A DNA stretch of 19,155 bases from Prevotella sp. UBA2746 (GTDB taxonomy: Bacteria > Bacteroidota > Bacteroidia > Bacteroidales > Bacteroidaceae): contig DEJO01000050.1 of NCBI GenBank assembly GCA_002353555.1, positions 13,654 to 32,808 on the forward strand, written 5' to 3'. Below are positions 1 to 7,270 of this stretch, in pieces; within the stretch, counting starts at the first letter, position 1; each line of letters opens with the position of its first letter. The position numbers and the translations under genes are program-made. The notes under the pieces were generated by a model. The model saw nothing but the letters and a program-made list of their open reading frames with translations. It made no database searches and was not told the DNA's origin.

Positions 1-82
1 CTTTTACAAAGCGAAGCGACTAAAAGAATTTCTCGAATCTCACTCTTCTGAACAACGGAAAGAACGGAAAGCGGAAGAATGA
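1..82 (+). CDS. C-terminal tail of an unidentified protein (5' partial)
   Basis: From base 2 a frame stays open for 26 codons and stops at TGA 80-82. It reads FYKAKRLKEFLESHSSEQRK and then a short Lys/Glu/Arg-rich end. The highly charged composition and coding-like look suggest the true C-terminus of a gene that starts before the window. The other two forward frames hit stops early. The piece is too short to name a family. It lies on the same strand as mutY, and the mutY promoter begins about 38 bases after the stop, so the two are probably separate transcripts. A chance open frame cannot be excluded. Confidence 0.4.
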   Translation, partial: FYKAKRLKEFLESHSSEQRKERKAEE

Positions 83-119
83 TTTCGAATGGGATGGTGG
101 AAAAGTGTCGATGTTAAAA

Positions 120-151
120 TTTGGTGGTATCATGGAATTGCAATATCTTTG
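120..151 (+). promoter_or_regulatory. Bacteroidetes-type promoter of mutY
   Basis: TTTG at 120-123 and TATCTTTG at 144-151 are 20 bases apart and match the -33/-7 consensus TTTG-N19-21-TAnnTTTG. The -7 box lies about 29 bases before the ATG at 181. An apparent upstream ATG-like start at 121 falls inside the promoter and so cannot be the translation start. Confidence 0.7.
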
Positions 152-180
152 CAGGCATAATTCCGACAACCACAAAGACG

Positions 181-1290
181 ATGGTGAATAGTTTTTTCAC
201 AACTTCATTGCTACATTGGTACAAGGAGCATGGCAGGAATCTGCCGTGGCGCGAGACGACGGACCCGTATGCAATATGGCTCAGTGAGATTATCCTGCAA
301 CAGACGCGCATACAACAGGGATGGGCATACTGGGAACGGTTCATGAAGCGTTGGCCTACGGTGGAGGCTTTGGCAGCAGCAACGGAGGATGAGGTGTTGC
401 GCGAATGGCAAGGGCTGGGTTATTACAGTAGGGCGCGGAACCTGCATGCGGCAGCACGACAGATTGTAGCGCTTGGCGGTTTCCCACATACCATAGAGGA
501 GATAAAAAAGCTGAAAGGGGTAGGAGACTATACGGCGGCAGCCATCGCCAGCTTCGCCTTTGGCATCCCTGCAGCTGTTGTCGACGGGAATGTATATCGT
601 GTGCTGAGCAGATACTTCGGCATAGATACCCCCATCAATACTACGGAAGGCAAGAAGGTCTTTGCTGCGTTGGCGCAGGAGGTGTTCCCATGGGAGAAAG
701 GAGAGGGAAGAGAAAAAGAGAATGGGGGAAATGGAGAGCGAGGGAACGAAGGAGCGATAGGTGCTCAGTATAACCAAGCGATTATGGACTTCGGAGCAAT
801 GCAATGTACGCCGAAGACTCCAAAGTGTGAGAGCTGTCCTTTGGTGGAGAGTTGTGAAGCACTGCGCACGGGGAGGGTAGAAGTGCTGCCTATAAAAGAG
901 AAGAAACTGCAGGTGAAGACGCGTCATATCACATACGTATATATCCGATGCAACGGAGAGACAGCCATTCACCGACGTGGTGCCGGTGACATCTGGCAAG
1001 GATTGTGGGAACCGCTTCTTTTGAATGAAGATTGTAGAATGAAGAATGAAGAATCGGCTGGCGCATGGAGGGATGATAATTGTCAATTGTCCATTATCAA
1101 TTGTCAATTGTTGCAACGCAACGTTAAGCATGTGTTGACGCACAGGGTTATCTTAGCTGACTTCTACCTGATGGAGACGGAGGTGAAACCAGAACTGCCA
1201 GAGGGATATATTTGGATTAGGGAGGAGGACATTGACAACTATGGTATTCCAAGATTGGTAGAGAAGTTGTTGGAAAAGGTAAAAGAGTAA
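181..1290 (+). CDS. mutY: A/G-specific adenine DNA glycosylase MutY
   Basis: This base-excision repair enzyme removes adenine mispaired with 8-oxoguanine. From ATG 181 it has 369 residues. Visible landmarks are the NLPWR N-terminus, the catalytic Glu36 in LSEIILQQTR, the helix-hairpin-helix LKGVGDYTAAAI, the catalytic Asp135 in VVDGNV, and the [4Fe-4S] motif C209-x6-C216-x2-C219-x5-C225. A C-terminal NUDIX-like 8-oxoG recognition domain starts near ITYVYIRC and contains WQGLWE. Two segments look foreign: a purine-only-like insert around residues 171-192, and a repeat-derived insert around residues 281-311 just after WQGLWEPLL. Both sit in expected loops and keep the frame, so the enzyme is probably intact. 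The start at 181 was chosen because the promoter overlaps the earlier start and because the MutY homology begins there. Confidence 0.95.
   Translation: MVNSFFTTSLLHWYKEHGRNLPWRETTDPYAIWLSEIILQQTRIQQGWAYWERFMKRWPTVEALAAATEDEVLREWQGLGYYSRARNLHAAARQIVALGGFPHTIEEIKKLKGVGDYTAAAIASFAFGIPAAVVDGNVYRVLSRYFGIDTPINTTEGKKVFAALAQEVFPWEKGEGREKENGGNGERGNEGAIGAQYNQAIMDFGAMQCTPKTPKCESCPLVESCEALRTGRVEVLPIKEKKLQVKTRHITYVYIRCNGETAIHRRGAGDIWQGLWEPLLLNEDCRMKNEESAGAWRDDNCQLSIINCQLLQRNVKHVLTHRVILADFYLMETEVKPELPEGYIWIREEDIDNYGIPRLVEKLLEKVKE
693..756 (+). repeat. Purine-rich low-complexity insert inside mutY
   Basis: Almost every base of this stretch is A or G on the plus strand. It encodes a Gly/Glu/Arg/Asn/Lys-rich segment between VFPWE and QYNQAIMDFG. 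In ordinary MutY these flanks are joined by a short proline-rich loop of roughly ten residues, so the segment looks like an in-frame low-complexity expansion. Confidence 0.6.
1022..1113 (+). repeat. Intergenic-type simple repeats inside the mutY coding sequence
   Basis: Bases 1022-1055 carry iterations of GAATGAAGA, and 1074-1113 carry overlapping ATTGTCAATTG/ATTATCAATTG units. The same style of AT-rich imperfect repeat lies between genes at 2225-2275 and 15962-16010. Here it is translated in frame as a loop of the C-terminal domain of MutY. Confidence 0.7.
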
Positions 1291-1392
1291 AAAGATAAAA
1301 AAGTAAATAAGGCTCGTTTTAGCGTTTGATGAAGGAACGCAGCGAATAAAAAAGTTCAGTAAATCGTCAATTTGTATATTGTAAACATCAGA

Positions 1393-1800
1393 ATGGATAA
1401 ACTAAAGGAATTTTTCAAGGGCGACCATTTTGCAGCCCTTGCAGGTATTGAGTTGATGGAGGTAAGAGAAGGATATGGCAAGGCACGGATGCTGATAACC
1501 CCCGGCCACCTGAACGGTGGCGGCTTCTGTCAGGGCGGTGCTATCTTTACATTGGCAGACCTTGCCTTTGCTGCTGCCGTCAACAGCCACGGTGTGATGA
1601 CGGTGTCGACCAGTTCGAGTATTACTTTCGTGCGTTCTGTTGCTAAGGGTTATGTCTATGCAGAAGCAACAGAGATTGTAGACCATAAAAAGTTGCCGTT
1701 CGCAGAGGTCAGGGTGACCGATGAGAACGGCAACTTAATTGCTATATTTACTTCGAGCGGATACCGGAAAGAGGGGAAGGGGCTTACGTCAATGCCGTAA
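1393..1800 (+). CDS. PaaI-like hotdog-fold acyl-CoA thioesterase
   Basis: This 135-residue single hotdog domain resembles the PaaI family, which hydrolyses (hydroxy)phenylacetyl-CoA and related thioesters in the cytoplasm. The signature is HLNGGGFCQGGAIFTLAD at residues 39-56, containing Asn41, the GG pair and Asp56, the position of the active-site carboxylate. The usual His of the HGG motif is Gln47. The ATG at 1393 is preferred over a TTG further upstream, since homology begins right after MDKLKEFF. The gene converges on the ACT-domain gene and their coding ends overlap by 17 bases. The nearby arylacetate-CoA ligases suggest it may release arylacetate from stalled CoA esters. That role is inferred, and a generic thioesterase is equally possible. 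A weak -7-like TCAATTTG lies at 1367-1374. Confidence 0.85.
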   Translation: MDKLKEFFKGDHFAALAGIELMEVREGYGKARMLITPGHLNGGGFCQGGAIFTLADLAFAAAVNSHGVMTVSTSSSITFVRSVAKGYVYAEATEIVDHKKLPFAEVRVTDENGNLIAIFTSSGYRKEGKGLTSMP

Positions 1801-2212
1801 GGTCTTTCTCAGCAATGAACTTCAGGTTGTTGAGAGTGATGGCTTTACGCGCTTCTTCCGTGTTGTCGGTACGGAAGATGAGGATGCCCTTGCCGTTGAG
1901 CATGAACGTGTACATGTAGGTGATGCTGATGTTGGCATCGCTGAAGATGCGGATGGCATCGGCAGCACGACCAGGTTGGTTGTCGAGTTCCAATGCGAAT
2001 ACATCAGAGAGGGCTACGGCAACACCGGCAGTCTTCAGCTCTTGGTAGGCACGTGCCGGTTCGCTACAGATGAGTCGGTAGATGCCATACTCAGCGGTGT
2101 CGGCGATGGTCGAAGCGATAATCTGAATGTTAGACTTCTTCAGCAAGTCGAGAACTTTAATCAGGGTGCCTGACTTGTTCTCAATAAAGATGGATAGTTG
2201 GTTGATCGTCAT
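1784..2212 (-). CDS. Tandem ACT-domain amino acid-binding protein
   Basis: This 142-residue protein appears to be two ACT domains back to back (about residues 1-70 and 71-140). The first opens with QLSIFIENKSGTLIKVLDLL, the second with FALELDNQPGRAADAIRIF. The paired N-x-x-G/P-G loops are where ACT dimers bind amino acids. It has no catalytic or DNA-binding domain, so it is probably a small sensor or allosteric partner. It is the last gene of the minus-strand operon after two phenylacetate-CoA ligase genes, and small ACT proteins are commonly neighbours of such ligases. An aromatic amino acid is therefore a reasonable but unproven ligand. The start at 2212 (MTINQLSIF) was chosen because the longer reading frame merely translates simple repeats. 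Confidence 0.88.
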   Translation of the reverse strand: MTINQLSIFIENKSGTLIKVLDLLKKSNIQIIASTIADTAEYGIYRLICSEPARAYQELKTAGVAVALSDVFALELDNQPGRAADAIRIFSDANISITYMYTFMLNGKGILIFRTDNTEEARKAITLNNLKFIAEKDLTALT

Positions 2213-2221
2213 AATCGTTTT

Positions 2222-2287
2222 CGGTTTATGGTTTACAGTTTTCAATTCACAATTCACCATTCACAATGAACAGTTTATGGTTTTTCT
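2222..2287. repeat. Simple AT-rich intergenic repeats between ACT gene and paaK copy 1
   Basis: The gap holds imperfect iterations of CAATTCAC / CATTCACAATG and two copies of GTTTATGGTTT (one near 2223, one near 2273). It resembles the repeat stretch before purN and the one captured inside mutY. No promoter consensus or strong hairpin was seen, so the two genes are probably cotranscribed. Confidence 0.55.
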
Positions 2288-3601
2288 TTAGAACAGCTTG
2301 CGCAGGTCTTTGACTCGGACGGCTTTCTTTTCGTCGGAGGCGTTAAGGCTGCCTTTCGGCAGGAACTTTACCTTCGGGGTGATGAGGATTTCGTCCTTCA
2401 GTTGTCGGGTGATCTCACGCTCCAACGACTGTAAATGGTTGTAATCGTCGGTGAAGAGCTGGCTGAGTTCCACCTCGACGGTCATCGTGTCGTTGCTGTT
2501 CTTGGTTTCTAAGGTGATCAGGTAGTCGGTGCTGAGCTCCTTGAACTTCAGCAGAATCTTCTCAATCTGTATCGGGAAGATGTTGACACCCTTGAGGATG
2601 ATCATGTCGTCGCTACGTCCCTGCAAGCGAGCCAGGCGCTTGTGGTGGCGTCCACACGGGCAGTCACCAGGGAGAATGCGTGTCAGGTCGCGGGTGCGGT
2701 AGCGCAACAGCGGCATGGCATCACGGTTGATGGTGGTCAGTACGAGTTCTCCTAATTCGCCATCGGGAACGGGTTCGAGCGTCACGGGGTCTATAATCTC
2801 TACGATGAAGTAGTCTTCCCAGATGTGCAGACCGTTCTGTTCCTGGCATTCAAAGGCTACACCCGGTCCCATCATCTCTGAGATGCCATAGGAGTTGTAG
2901 GCTTTCACGCCAAGGTTTTCTTCAATACGCTTGCGTTGTTCCTCGCTATGTGGTTCGGCGCCGATGCACAGTACACGCAGTTTTGTGTCTTTGCGAGGGT
3001 CCACACCCTCTTCCTTCATAACCTCATAGATGCGTGAGGCATAGCTGGGGATGGCATGAAGGACACTTGTCCCGAAGTCCTTGATGAACTTGATTTGCCG
3101 TGTCGTGTTGCCGGCAGCGGCGGGCACGGTGAGCATTCCCACCTTCTCGGCACCATACTGGAAGCCCAATCCGGCGGTAAACATACCATACCCGGCAGAG
3201 TTCTGGAAGACATCTTCCGGACGGCTGCCAACCATCCACAGACAGCGGGCAACGGCATTTGCCCATTCCTCCAAGTCTTTCTGCGAATGGAGGACGACAG
3301 TAGGGTTGCCAGTGGTGCCGCTGGACGAGTGCAGGCGCACACAGTCCTTCATGGGCACACAGCAGATGCCGAACGGATAGTTCTCACGCAGATCTTCCTT
3401 GGTGGTGAACGGCAGCTTGCGCACGTCGTCCAAGGTCTTGATGTCATCGGGAGTGATGCCTAACTCCTTGAATTTCTTCTGGTAGAACGGCGAGTTCATG
3501 CAGTGGTTGACCGTCTTCTGCAGGCGTTCCAACTGGAGTGCCTCCAGTTCACTGCGTGACATCGTTTCCAGTTCTGGATTGAAATAATTGCTATAATTCA
3601 T
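2288..3601 (-). CDS. paaK: Phenylacetate-CoA ligase family protein (AMP-forming), copy 1
   Basis: This cytoplasmic adenylate-forming enzyme of 437 residues would couple an arylacetate (phenylacetate, indoleacetate or hydroxyphenylacetate) to CoA, using ATP and giving AMP plus pyrophosphate. The nucleotide loop is SSSGTTGNP at residues 92-100. The A5-type motif YGISEMMGPG is near 238-247, with RYRTRDL near 300-306 and the hinge region GRSDDMIILKGVNIFP near 328-343. The CPCG motif near 314-317 is common in PaaK proteins. It lies 51 bases after a paralogue in the same operon and before the ACT gene. Length and motifs are those of a complete enzyme. In anaerobes such ligases supply aryl-CoA for reductive synthesis of aromatic amino acids, rather than for the aerobic paa epoxide pathway, no gene of which is present here. 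Confidence 0.92.
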   Translation of the reverse strand: MNYSNYFNPELETMSRSELEALQLERLQKTVNHCMNSPFYQKKFKELGITPDDIKTLDDVRKLPFTTKEDLRENYPFGICCVPMKDCVRLHSSSGTTGNPTVVLHSQKDLEEWANAVARCLWMVGSRPEDVFQNSAGYGMFTAGLGFQYGAEKVGMLTVPAAAGNTTRQIKFIKDFGTSVLHAIPSYASRIYEVMKEEGVDPRKDTKLRVLCIGAEPHSEEQRKRIEENLGVKAYNSYGISEMMGPGVAFECQEQNGLHIWEDYFIVEIIDPVTLEPVPDGELGELVLTTINRDAMPLLRYRTRDLTRILPGDCPCGRHHKRLARLQGRSDDMIILKGVNIFPIQIEKILLKFKELSTDYLITLETKNSNDTMTVEVELSQLFTDDYNHLQSLEREITRQLKDEILITPKVKFLPKGSLNASDEKKAVRVKDLRKLF

Positions 3602-3622
3602 TTCTTATTTAGGTTATATTAG

Positions 3623-3649
3623 GGTCTTTAAGGACTTTAAGGTCTTTAA
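3623..3649. repeat. Three tandem 9-bp repeats between the paaK copies
   Basis: The units are GGTCTTTAA (3623-3631), GGACTTTAA (3632-3640) and GGTCTTTAA (3641-3649), three perfectly abutting 9-mers with one base differing in the middle unit. They lie in the 51-base spacer between the two ligase genes, just upstream of copy 1. No function can be read from them. Confidence 0.75.
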
Positions 3650-3652
3650 AAA

Positions 3653-4960
3653 TTATAATTTGCGTTTGTCAATCACGTGTGCGCTCTTGCCCTGGCTGCG
3701 CTCAATCGTGTTCGGCGCCTTGAGTTGTACCTTCGCACTGATGCTGAGGACGCTCTTGAGCTTGGCGGCAAGCCGCTTCTCCAGTTCGTTGATAGCAGCA
3801 GGTGTGTCGAACGTTCCAGTGAAGTATTCCTGTCGGATTTCCACCTGAACCTGCAGCGTGTCGAGGTTGTTGACACGGTCTACAACGAGCAAGTAGCGCG
3901 GAGCAAACTCCTTCATGCTCAGTACCACGCTCTCGACCTGTGACGGGAAGACGTTGATACCACGGATAATCAGCATGTCGTCGCTACGTCCTTCGATGCG
4001 GCTCATGCGCACTGCTGTCCTGCCACAGTTGCACTGACCATCCATCAGCGAACAAAGGTCGCGAGTGCGGTAGCGCAGGACGGGCATGCCCTCCTTGGTG
4101 AGGGTGGTGAACACCAGTTCTCCCGTCTGTCCGTAGGGCAGCGACTCCAGCGTGACGGGGTTGATAATCTCTGGATAGAAGTGGTCTTCGCAGATATGTG
4201 AACCGTGTTGTTCCTGACATTCGTAGCTGACGCTCGGTCCCATGATTTCGCTCAGTCCGTAGAGGTTATATCCTTTCAGTCCGAGTCGCTCTTGTATCTC
4301 CTGGCGCATGCTCTCAGTCCATGGCTCAGCCCCGAAGGCACCCACGCGCAGTTTGATTTGGTCTTTAGTAATTCCCATCTTGTCCATCGTCTCAGCCAGA
4401 TAAAGGGCGTATGATGGTGTGCAGGCAATACCCGTCACGCCGAGGTCGCGGATCAGTTTCAGGTGCTTCTCGGTGTTGCCTGTAGATGCCGGAACCACCG
4501 ACGCACCAATATGTTCCACACCATAGTGGGCACCCAGTCCGCCAGTAAAGAGACCATAGCCATAACTTACAGAGAACGTGTCATCGCGTGTGATGCCGTA
4601 AGCGGTGAGGCAACGTGCCATACACTCGCTCCAGACACCGATGTCCTTGCGTGTATATCCCACAATAGTGGGGTTGCCGGTAGTGCCGCTGGAGGCGTGG
4701 ATGCGGATAATCTCACTTTGTGGCGCTGCCTGCAGCCCAAACGGATAGTTGTCACGAAGGTCTTTCTTCGTAGTGAAGGGCAGCTTCTTGATGTCTTCTA
4801 TGGTTTGAATGTCGTCTGGTCGGATGTCCATTTCCTGCATTTTGTTGCGGTAGAACGGTACGTTGTGATAGACATATTCCACAATCTTGTGCAGGCGTTT
4901 GCCTTGCAGGGCACTCATCTCATCGCGACTCATGCACTCTTTGTTCGGATTCCAAATCAT
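3653..4960 (-). CDS. paaK: Phenylacetate-CoA ligase family protein (AMP-forming), copy 2
   Basis: This 435-residue paralogue of the next gene is first in the operon. It has the nucleotide loop ASSGTTGNP (residues 89-97), a YGLSEIMGPS motif, RYRTRDL, GRSDDMLIIRGINVFP and a C-terminal RSQGKSAHVIDKRK stretch close to the canonical catalytic-lysine tail. Copy 1 differs there (ASDEKKAVRVKDLRK). The two proteins share much of their layout but many substrate-pocket positions differ, which suggests different arylacetate preferences rather than a recent duplication. A divergent promoter at 5017-5049 would drive this gene, copy 1 and the ACT gene. The exact substrate cannot be told from sequence alone. 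Confidence 0.93.
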   Translation of the reverse strand: MIWNPNKECMSRDEMSALQGKRLHKIVEYVYHNVPFYRNKMQEMDIRPDDIQTIEDIKKLPFTTKKDLRDNYPFGLQAAPQSEIIRIHASSGTTGNPTIVGYTRKDIGVWSECMARCLTAYGITRDDTFSVSYGYGLFTGGLGAHYGVEHIGASVVPASTGNTEKHLKLIRDLGVTGIACTPSYALYLAETMDKMGITKDQIKLRVGAFGAEPWTESMRQEIQERLGLKGYNLYGLSEIMGPSVSYECQEQHGSHICEDHFYPEIINPVTLESLPYGQTGELVFTTLTKEGMPVLRYRTRDLCSLMDGQCNCGRTAVRMSRIEGRSDDMLIIRGINVFPSQVESVVLSMKEFAPRYLLVVDRVNNLDTLQVQVEIRQEYFTGTFDTPAAINELEKRLAAKLKSVLSISAKVQLKAPNTIERSQGKSAHVIDKRKL

Positions 4961-5016
4961 TGTTTCTTTGTTTTTAGATTATGTTTGTGATGGTTTTTGT
5001 TCTTGTTTACACCGTA

Positions 5017-5049
5017 CAAAATTACAATAAAAATCGTGTTTGGGTCAAA
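5017..5049 (-). promoter_or_regulatory. Promoter of the paaK-paaK-ACT operon
   Basis: On the minus strand there is a -7 box TAATTTTG (plus-strand CAAAATTA 5017-5024) and a -33 box TTTG (plus-strand CAAA 5046-5049), separated by 21 bases. The leader to the ATG at 4960 would be about 50 bases. Confidence 0.65.
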
Positions 5050-5065
5050 AGTTCGGAGAAAAAGT

Positions 5066-5096
5066 TTTGTTTTCAGCATAAATAGTGGTATTTTTG
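5066..5096 (+). promoter_or_regulatory. Promoter of the ADP-forming acyl-CoA synthetase gene
   Basis: TTTG at 5066-5069 and TATTTTTG at 5089-5096 are 19 bases apart. The promoter is back to back with the paaK operon promoter, with only 16 bases between the two -33 boxes, so a regulator bound there could affect both directions. Confidence 0.7.
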
Positions 5097-5128
5097 TATC
5101 TCTATACATAATTTAAACGGTAGATATC

Positions 5129-7249
5129 ATGATTAACAAACAACTTTTAGAGCCTGAGAGTATCGTTGTCATCGGTGGTTCGAACAATACGCACAAGCCT
5201 GGCGGTGCCGTCATCCGTAACCTGTTGAGCGGCGGTTACAAGGGTACGCTGAGGGTGGTGAATCCGAAGGAAGACGAGATACAAGGCATCAAGGTGTTCC
5301 ATCATGCCAAGGAGTTGCCGCCAACCGATCTTGCTATCATCGTTGTAGCTGCGAAATACTGTCCTGAATATGTGGAGTTCTTAGCTAAGGAGAAGCAGGT
5401 GAGGGCATTCATCATCCTCTCGGCAGGCTTCGGTGAGGAGACCCATGAGGGAGCTTTGCTCGAACAGCAGATTATCCAGACCTGCGACGAGTATGGTTGT
5501 TCGCTGATTGGTCCGAACTGTATCGGTCTGCTGACCCGCTGGCATCACTCCGTGTTCACCAAGCCTATACCCAACCTTCACCCTAAGGGCGTTGACTTCA
5601 TCTCAGGTTCGGGTGCAACAGCCGTCTTTATATTGGAGAGTGCAGTCTCAAAAGGATTGTCGTTCAACTCGGTCTGGTCTATAGGCAACGGTAAGCAGAT
5701 TGGTATAGAGACTGTCTTGGAGTATATGGACGAGCATTTTGATGAGGAGAAAGACTCGTTGGTGAAGTTGTTGTATATCGAAAATATCGCAGACCCTGAC
5801 AAACTGTTGTATCATGCTACGTCGCTGATACGGAAGGGATGTCGTATTGCTGCCATTAAAGCCGGAACATCACAGAGTGGAAGCCGAGCTGCGTCGAGCC
5901 ATACGGGAGCTCTGGCATCCAGTGACTCTGCCGTGGAAGCGCTCTTCCGTAAGGCAGGTATCGTTCGTTGCTTCTCGCGTGAGGAACTGACGACTGTGGG
6001 TTGCATCTTTACCTTGCCTAAGTTCACGGGTAAGAACTTCGCTATCGTCACCCATGCCGGTGGTCCTGGTGTGATGCTGACCGATGCCTTGTCGAAAGGA
6101 GGCATGGAGGTGCCCCTTCTGAGTGGTGAGAGAGCAGAGGAACTGAAGTCGAAGTTGCTGCCTGGTGCTGCCGTCAGCAACCCCATTGATGTGTTGGCAA
6201 CGGGTACGCCCGAACATTTGGGTATCGCCATCGACTATTGTGAGCAGCACTTCGACAACATCGATGCCATCATGGTCATCTTCGGGTCGCCCGGTTTGGT
6301 GCGTCTGTATGATGCTTACGCGGTGTTGCACCAGAAGATATTGGAGTGTAAGAAACCGATATTCCCCATCCTGCCTAGCGTGAACACTGCCGGTCCGGAG
6401 GTGCAGGAGTTCCTGAAGAAAGGTCATGTGAACTTTGCCGACGAAGTGACGGTGGCAACGGCACTGACGCAGGTGATGAAGACTCCGCCACCTGCCGACC
6501 AGCAAGTAGACATCAACGGTGTTGACGTGCCGCGCATACGGCGGATTATAGACAATTTGCAGATCCACCCCCATCCTCACAAAGAGGAGCAGGGGGATGG
6601 TTCTGCATGGCTTCCTCCTGCCGTTGTGCACGAGTTGTTAGCATGTGCGGGCATCCCTACCGTTCCTGAGTTTGTCAGCAGTGACAAGGATGACGTGTTG
6701 GCGTTTGCCGATCGTTGCGGCTATCCTGTTGTGGCAAAGGTGGTTGGGCCGGTTCATAAGAGTGATGTAGGAGGCGTGGCATTGAACATCCGCAGCCGTG
6801 AGGTGCTGTCAGCTGAATATGACCGGTTGATGCTGATACCCGATGCTACGGCTGTGATGGTGCAGAAAATGATTAAGGGTACGGAGTTGTTTATCGGTGC
6901 CAAGTATGAGGAGCGGTTCGGACATGTGGTACTCTGCGGACTTGGTGGCATCTTCGTAGAGGTGCTCAAGGATGTGTCTTCGGGTCTTGCTCCGCTATCG
7001 TATGAAGAGGCATACAATATGATTCATTCCCTTCGTGGCTATAAGATACTAAAAGGTACACGTGGCTTGAAGGGTATCAATGAGCGGAAATATGCTGAGA
7101 TTATCGTCCGTCTGTCAACGTTGTTGCGCTTTGCAACTGAAATCAAGGAGATAGACATCAATCCGCTGTTGGCTGACGAAAACGATGTCATTGCCGTCGA
7201 TGCCCGCATCAGGATGGAGAAGCCTCACCCCAACCCCTCTACAATGTGA
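5129..7249 (+). CDS. ADP-forming acyl-CoA synthetase (fused alpha-beta acetate-CoA ligase type)
   Basis: This 706-residue NDP-forming acyl-CoA synthetase interconverts acyl-CoA + ADP + phosphate with acid + CoA + ATP. The N-terminal CoA-binding and ligase domains span about residues 1-460, and an ATP-grasp domain spans about 480-700. Key features are the phospho-carrier His258 in SSHTGALASSD, THAGGPGVMLTDAL near 308-321, the ATP-grasp start ELLACAGIPTVPEF, and CGLGGIFVEVLKDVS. Archaeal enzymes of this family end the peptide-fermentation route by making ATP from aryl- or acyl-CoA. With iorAB nearby, an arylacetyl-CoA or acetyl-CoA substrate is likely. The last residues (PHPNPSTM) are encoded by a hairpin repeat that also contains the stop codon. 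The reaction is reversible, and its physiological direction cannot be read from sequence. Confidence 0.92.
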   Translation: MINKQLLEPESIVVIGGSNNTHKPGGAVIRNLLSGGYKGTLRVVNPKEDEIQGIKVFHHAKELPPTDLAIIVVAAKYCPEYVEFLAKEKQVRAFIILSAGFGEETHEGALLEQQIIQTCDEYGCSLIGPNCIGLLTRWHHSVFTKPIPNLHPKGVDFISGSGATAVFILESAVSKGLSFNSVWSIGNGKQIGIETVLEYMDEHFDEEKDSLVKLLYIENIADPDKLLYHATSLIRKGCRIAAIKAGTSQSGSRAASSHTGALASSDSAVEALFRKAGIVRCFSREELTTVGCIFTLPKFTGKNFAIVTHAGGPGVMLTDALSKGGMEVPLLSGERAEELKSKLLPGAAVSNPIDVLATGTPEHLGIAIDYCEQHFDNIDAIMVIFGSPGLVRLYDAYAVLHQKILECKKPIFPILPSVNTAGPEVQEFLKKGHVNFADEVTVATALTQVMKTPPPADQQVDINGVDVPRIRRIIDNLQIHPHPHKEEQGDGSAWLPPAVVHELLACAGIPTVPEFVSSDKDDVLAFADRCGYPVVAKVVGPVHKSDVGGVALNIRSREVLSAEYDRLMLIPDATAVMVQKMIKGTELFIGAKYEERFGHVVLCGLGGIFVEVLKDVSSGLAPLSYEEAYNMIHSLRGYKILKGTRGLKGINERKYAEIIVRLSTLLRFATEIKEIDINPLLADENDVIAVDARIRMEKPHPNPSTM

Positions 7250-7270
7250 GAGGGGTTGGGTAAGGCTTTT
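7222..7270 (+). terminator. Hairpin terminator overlapping the stop codon of the acyl-CoA synthetase gene
   Basis: The left arm 7222-7240 and right arm 7248-7266 pair over nearly their whole length (AACCCCTCT with AGAGGGGTT, and GCCT/ACCC with GGGT/AGGC), with about one mismatch and one bulge. TTTT follows at 7267-7270. It lies between convergent genes and covers the stop at 7247-7249. The sequence style matches dispersed GC-rich palindromes of Bacteroidetes. Confidence 0.7.

Noticed and set aside
211..1143. Long minus-strand open frame opposite mutY
   Set aside because: It is antisense to a well-supported MutY with all catalytic motifs, and its translation shows no recognisable domain.
2213..2260. 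Longer start for the ACT-domain gene
   Set aside because: The extra residues come only from simple intergenic repeats.
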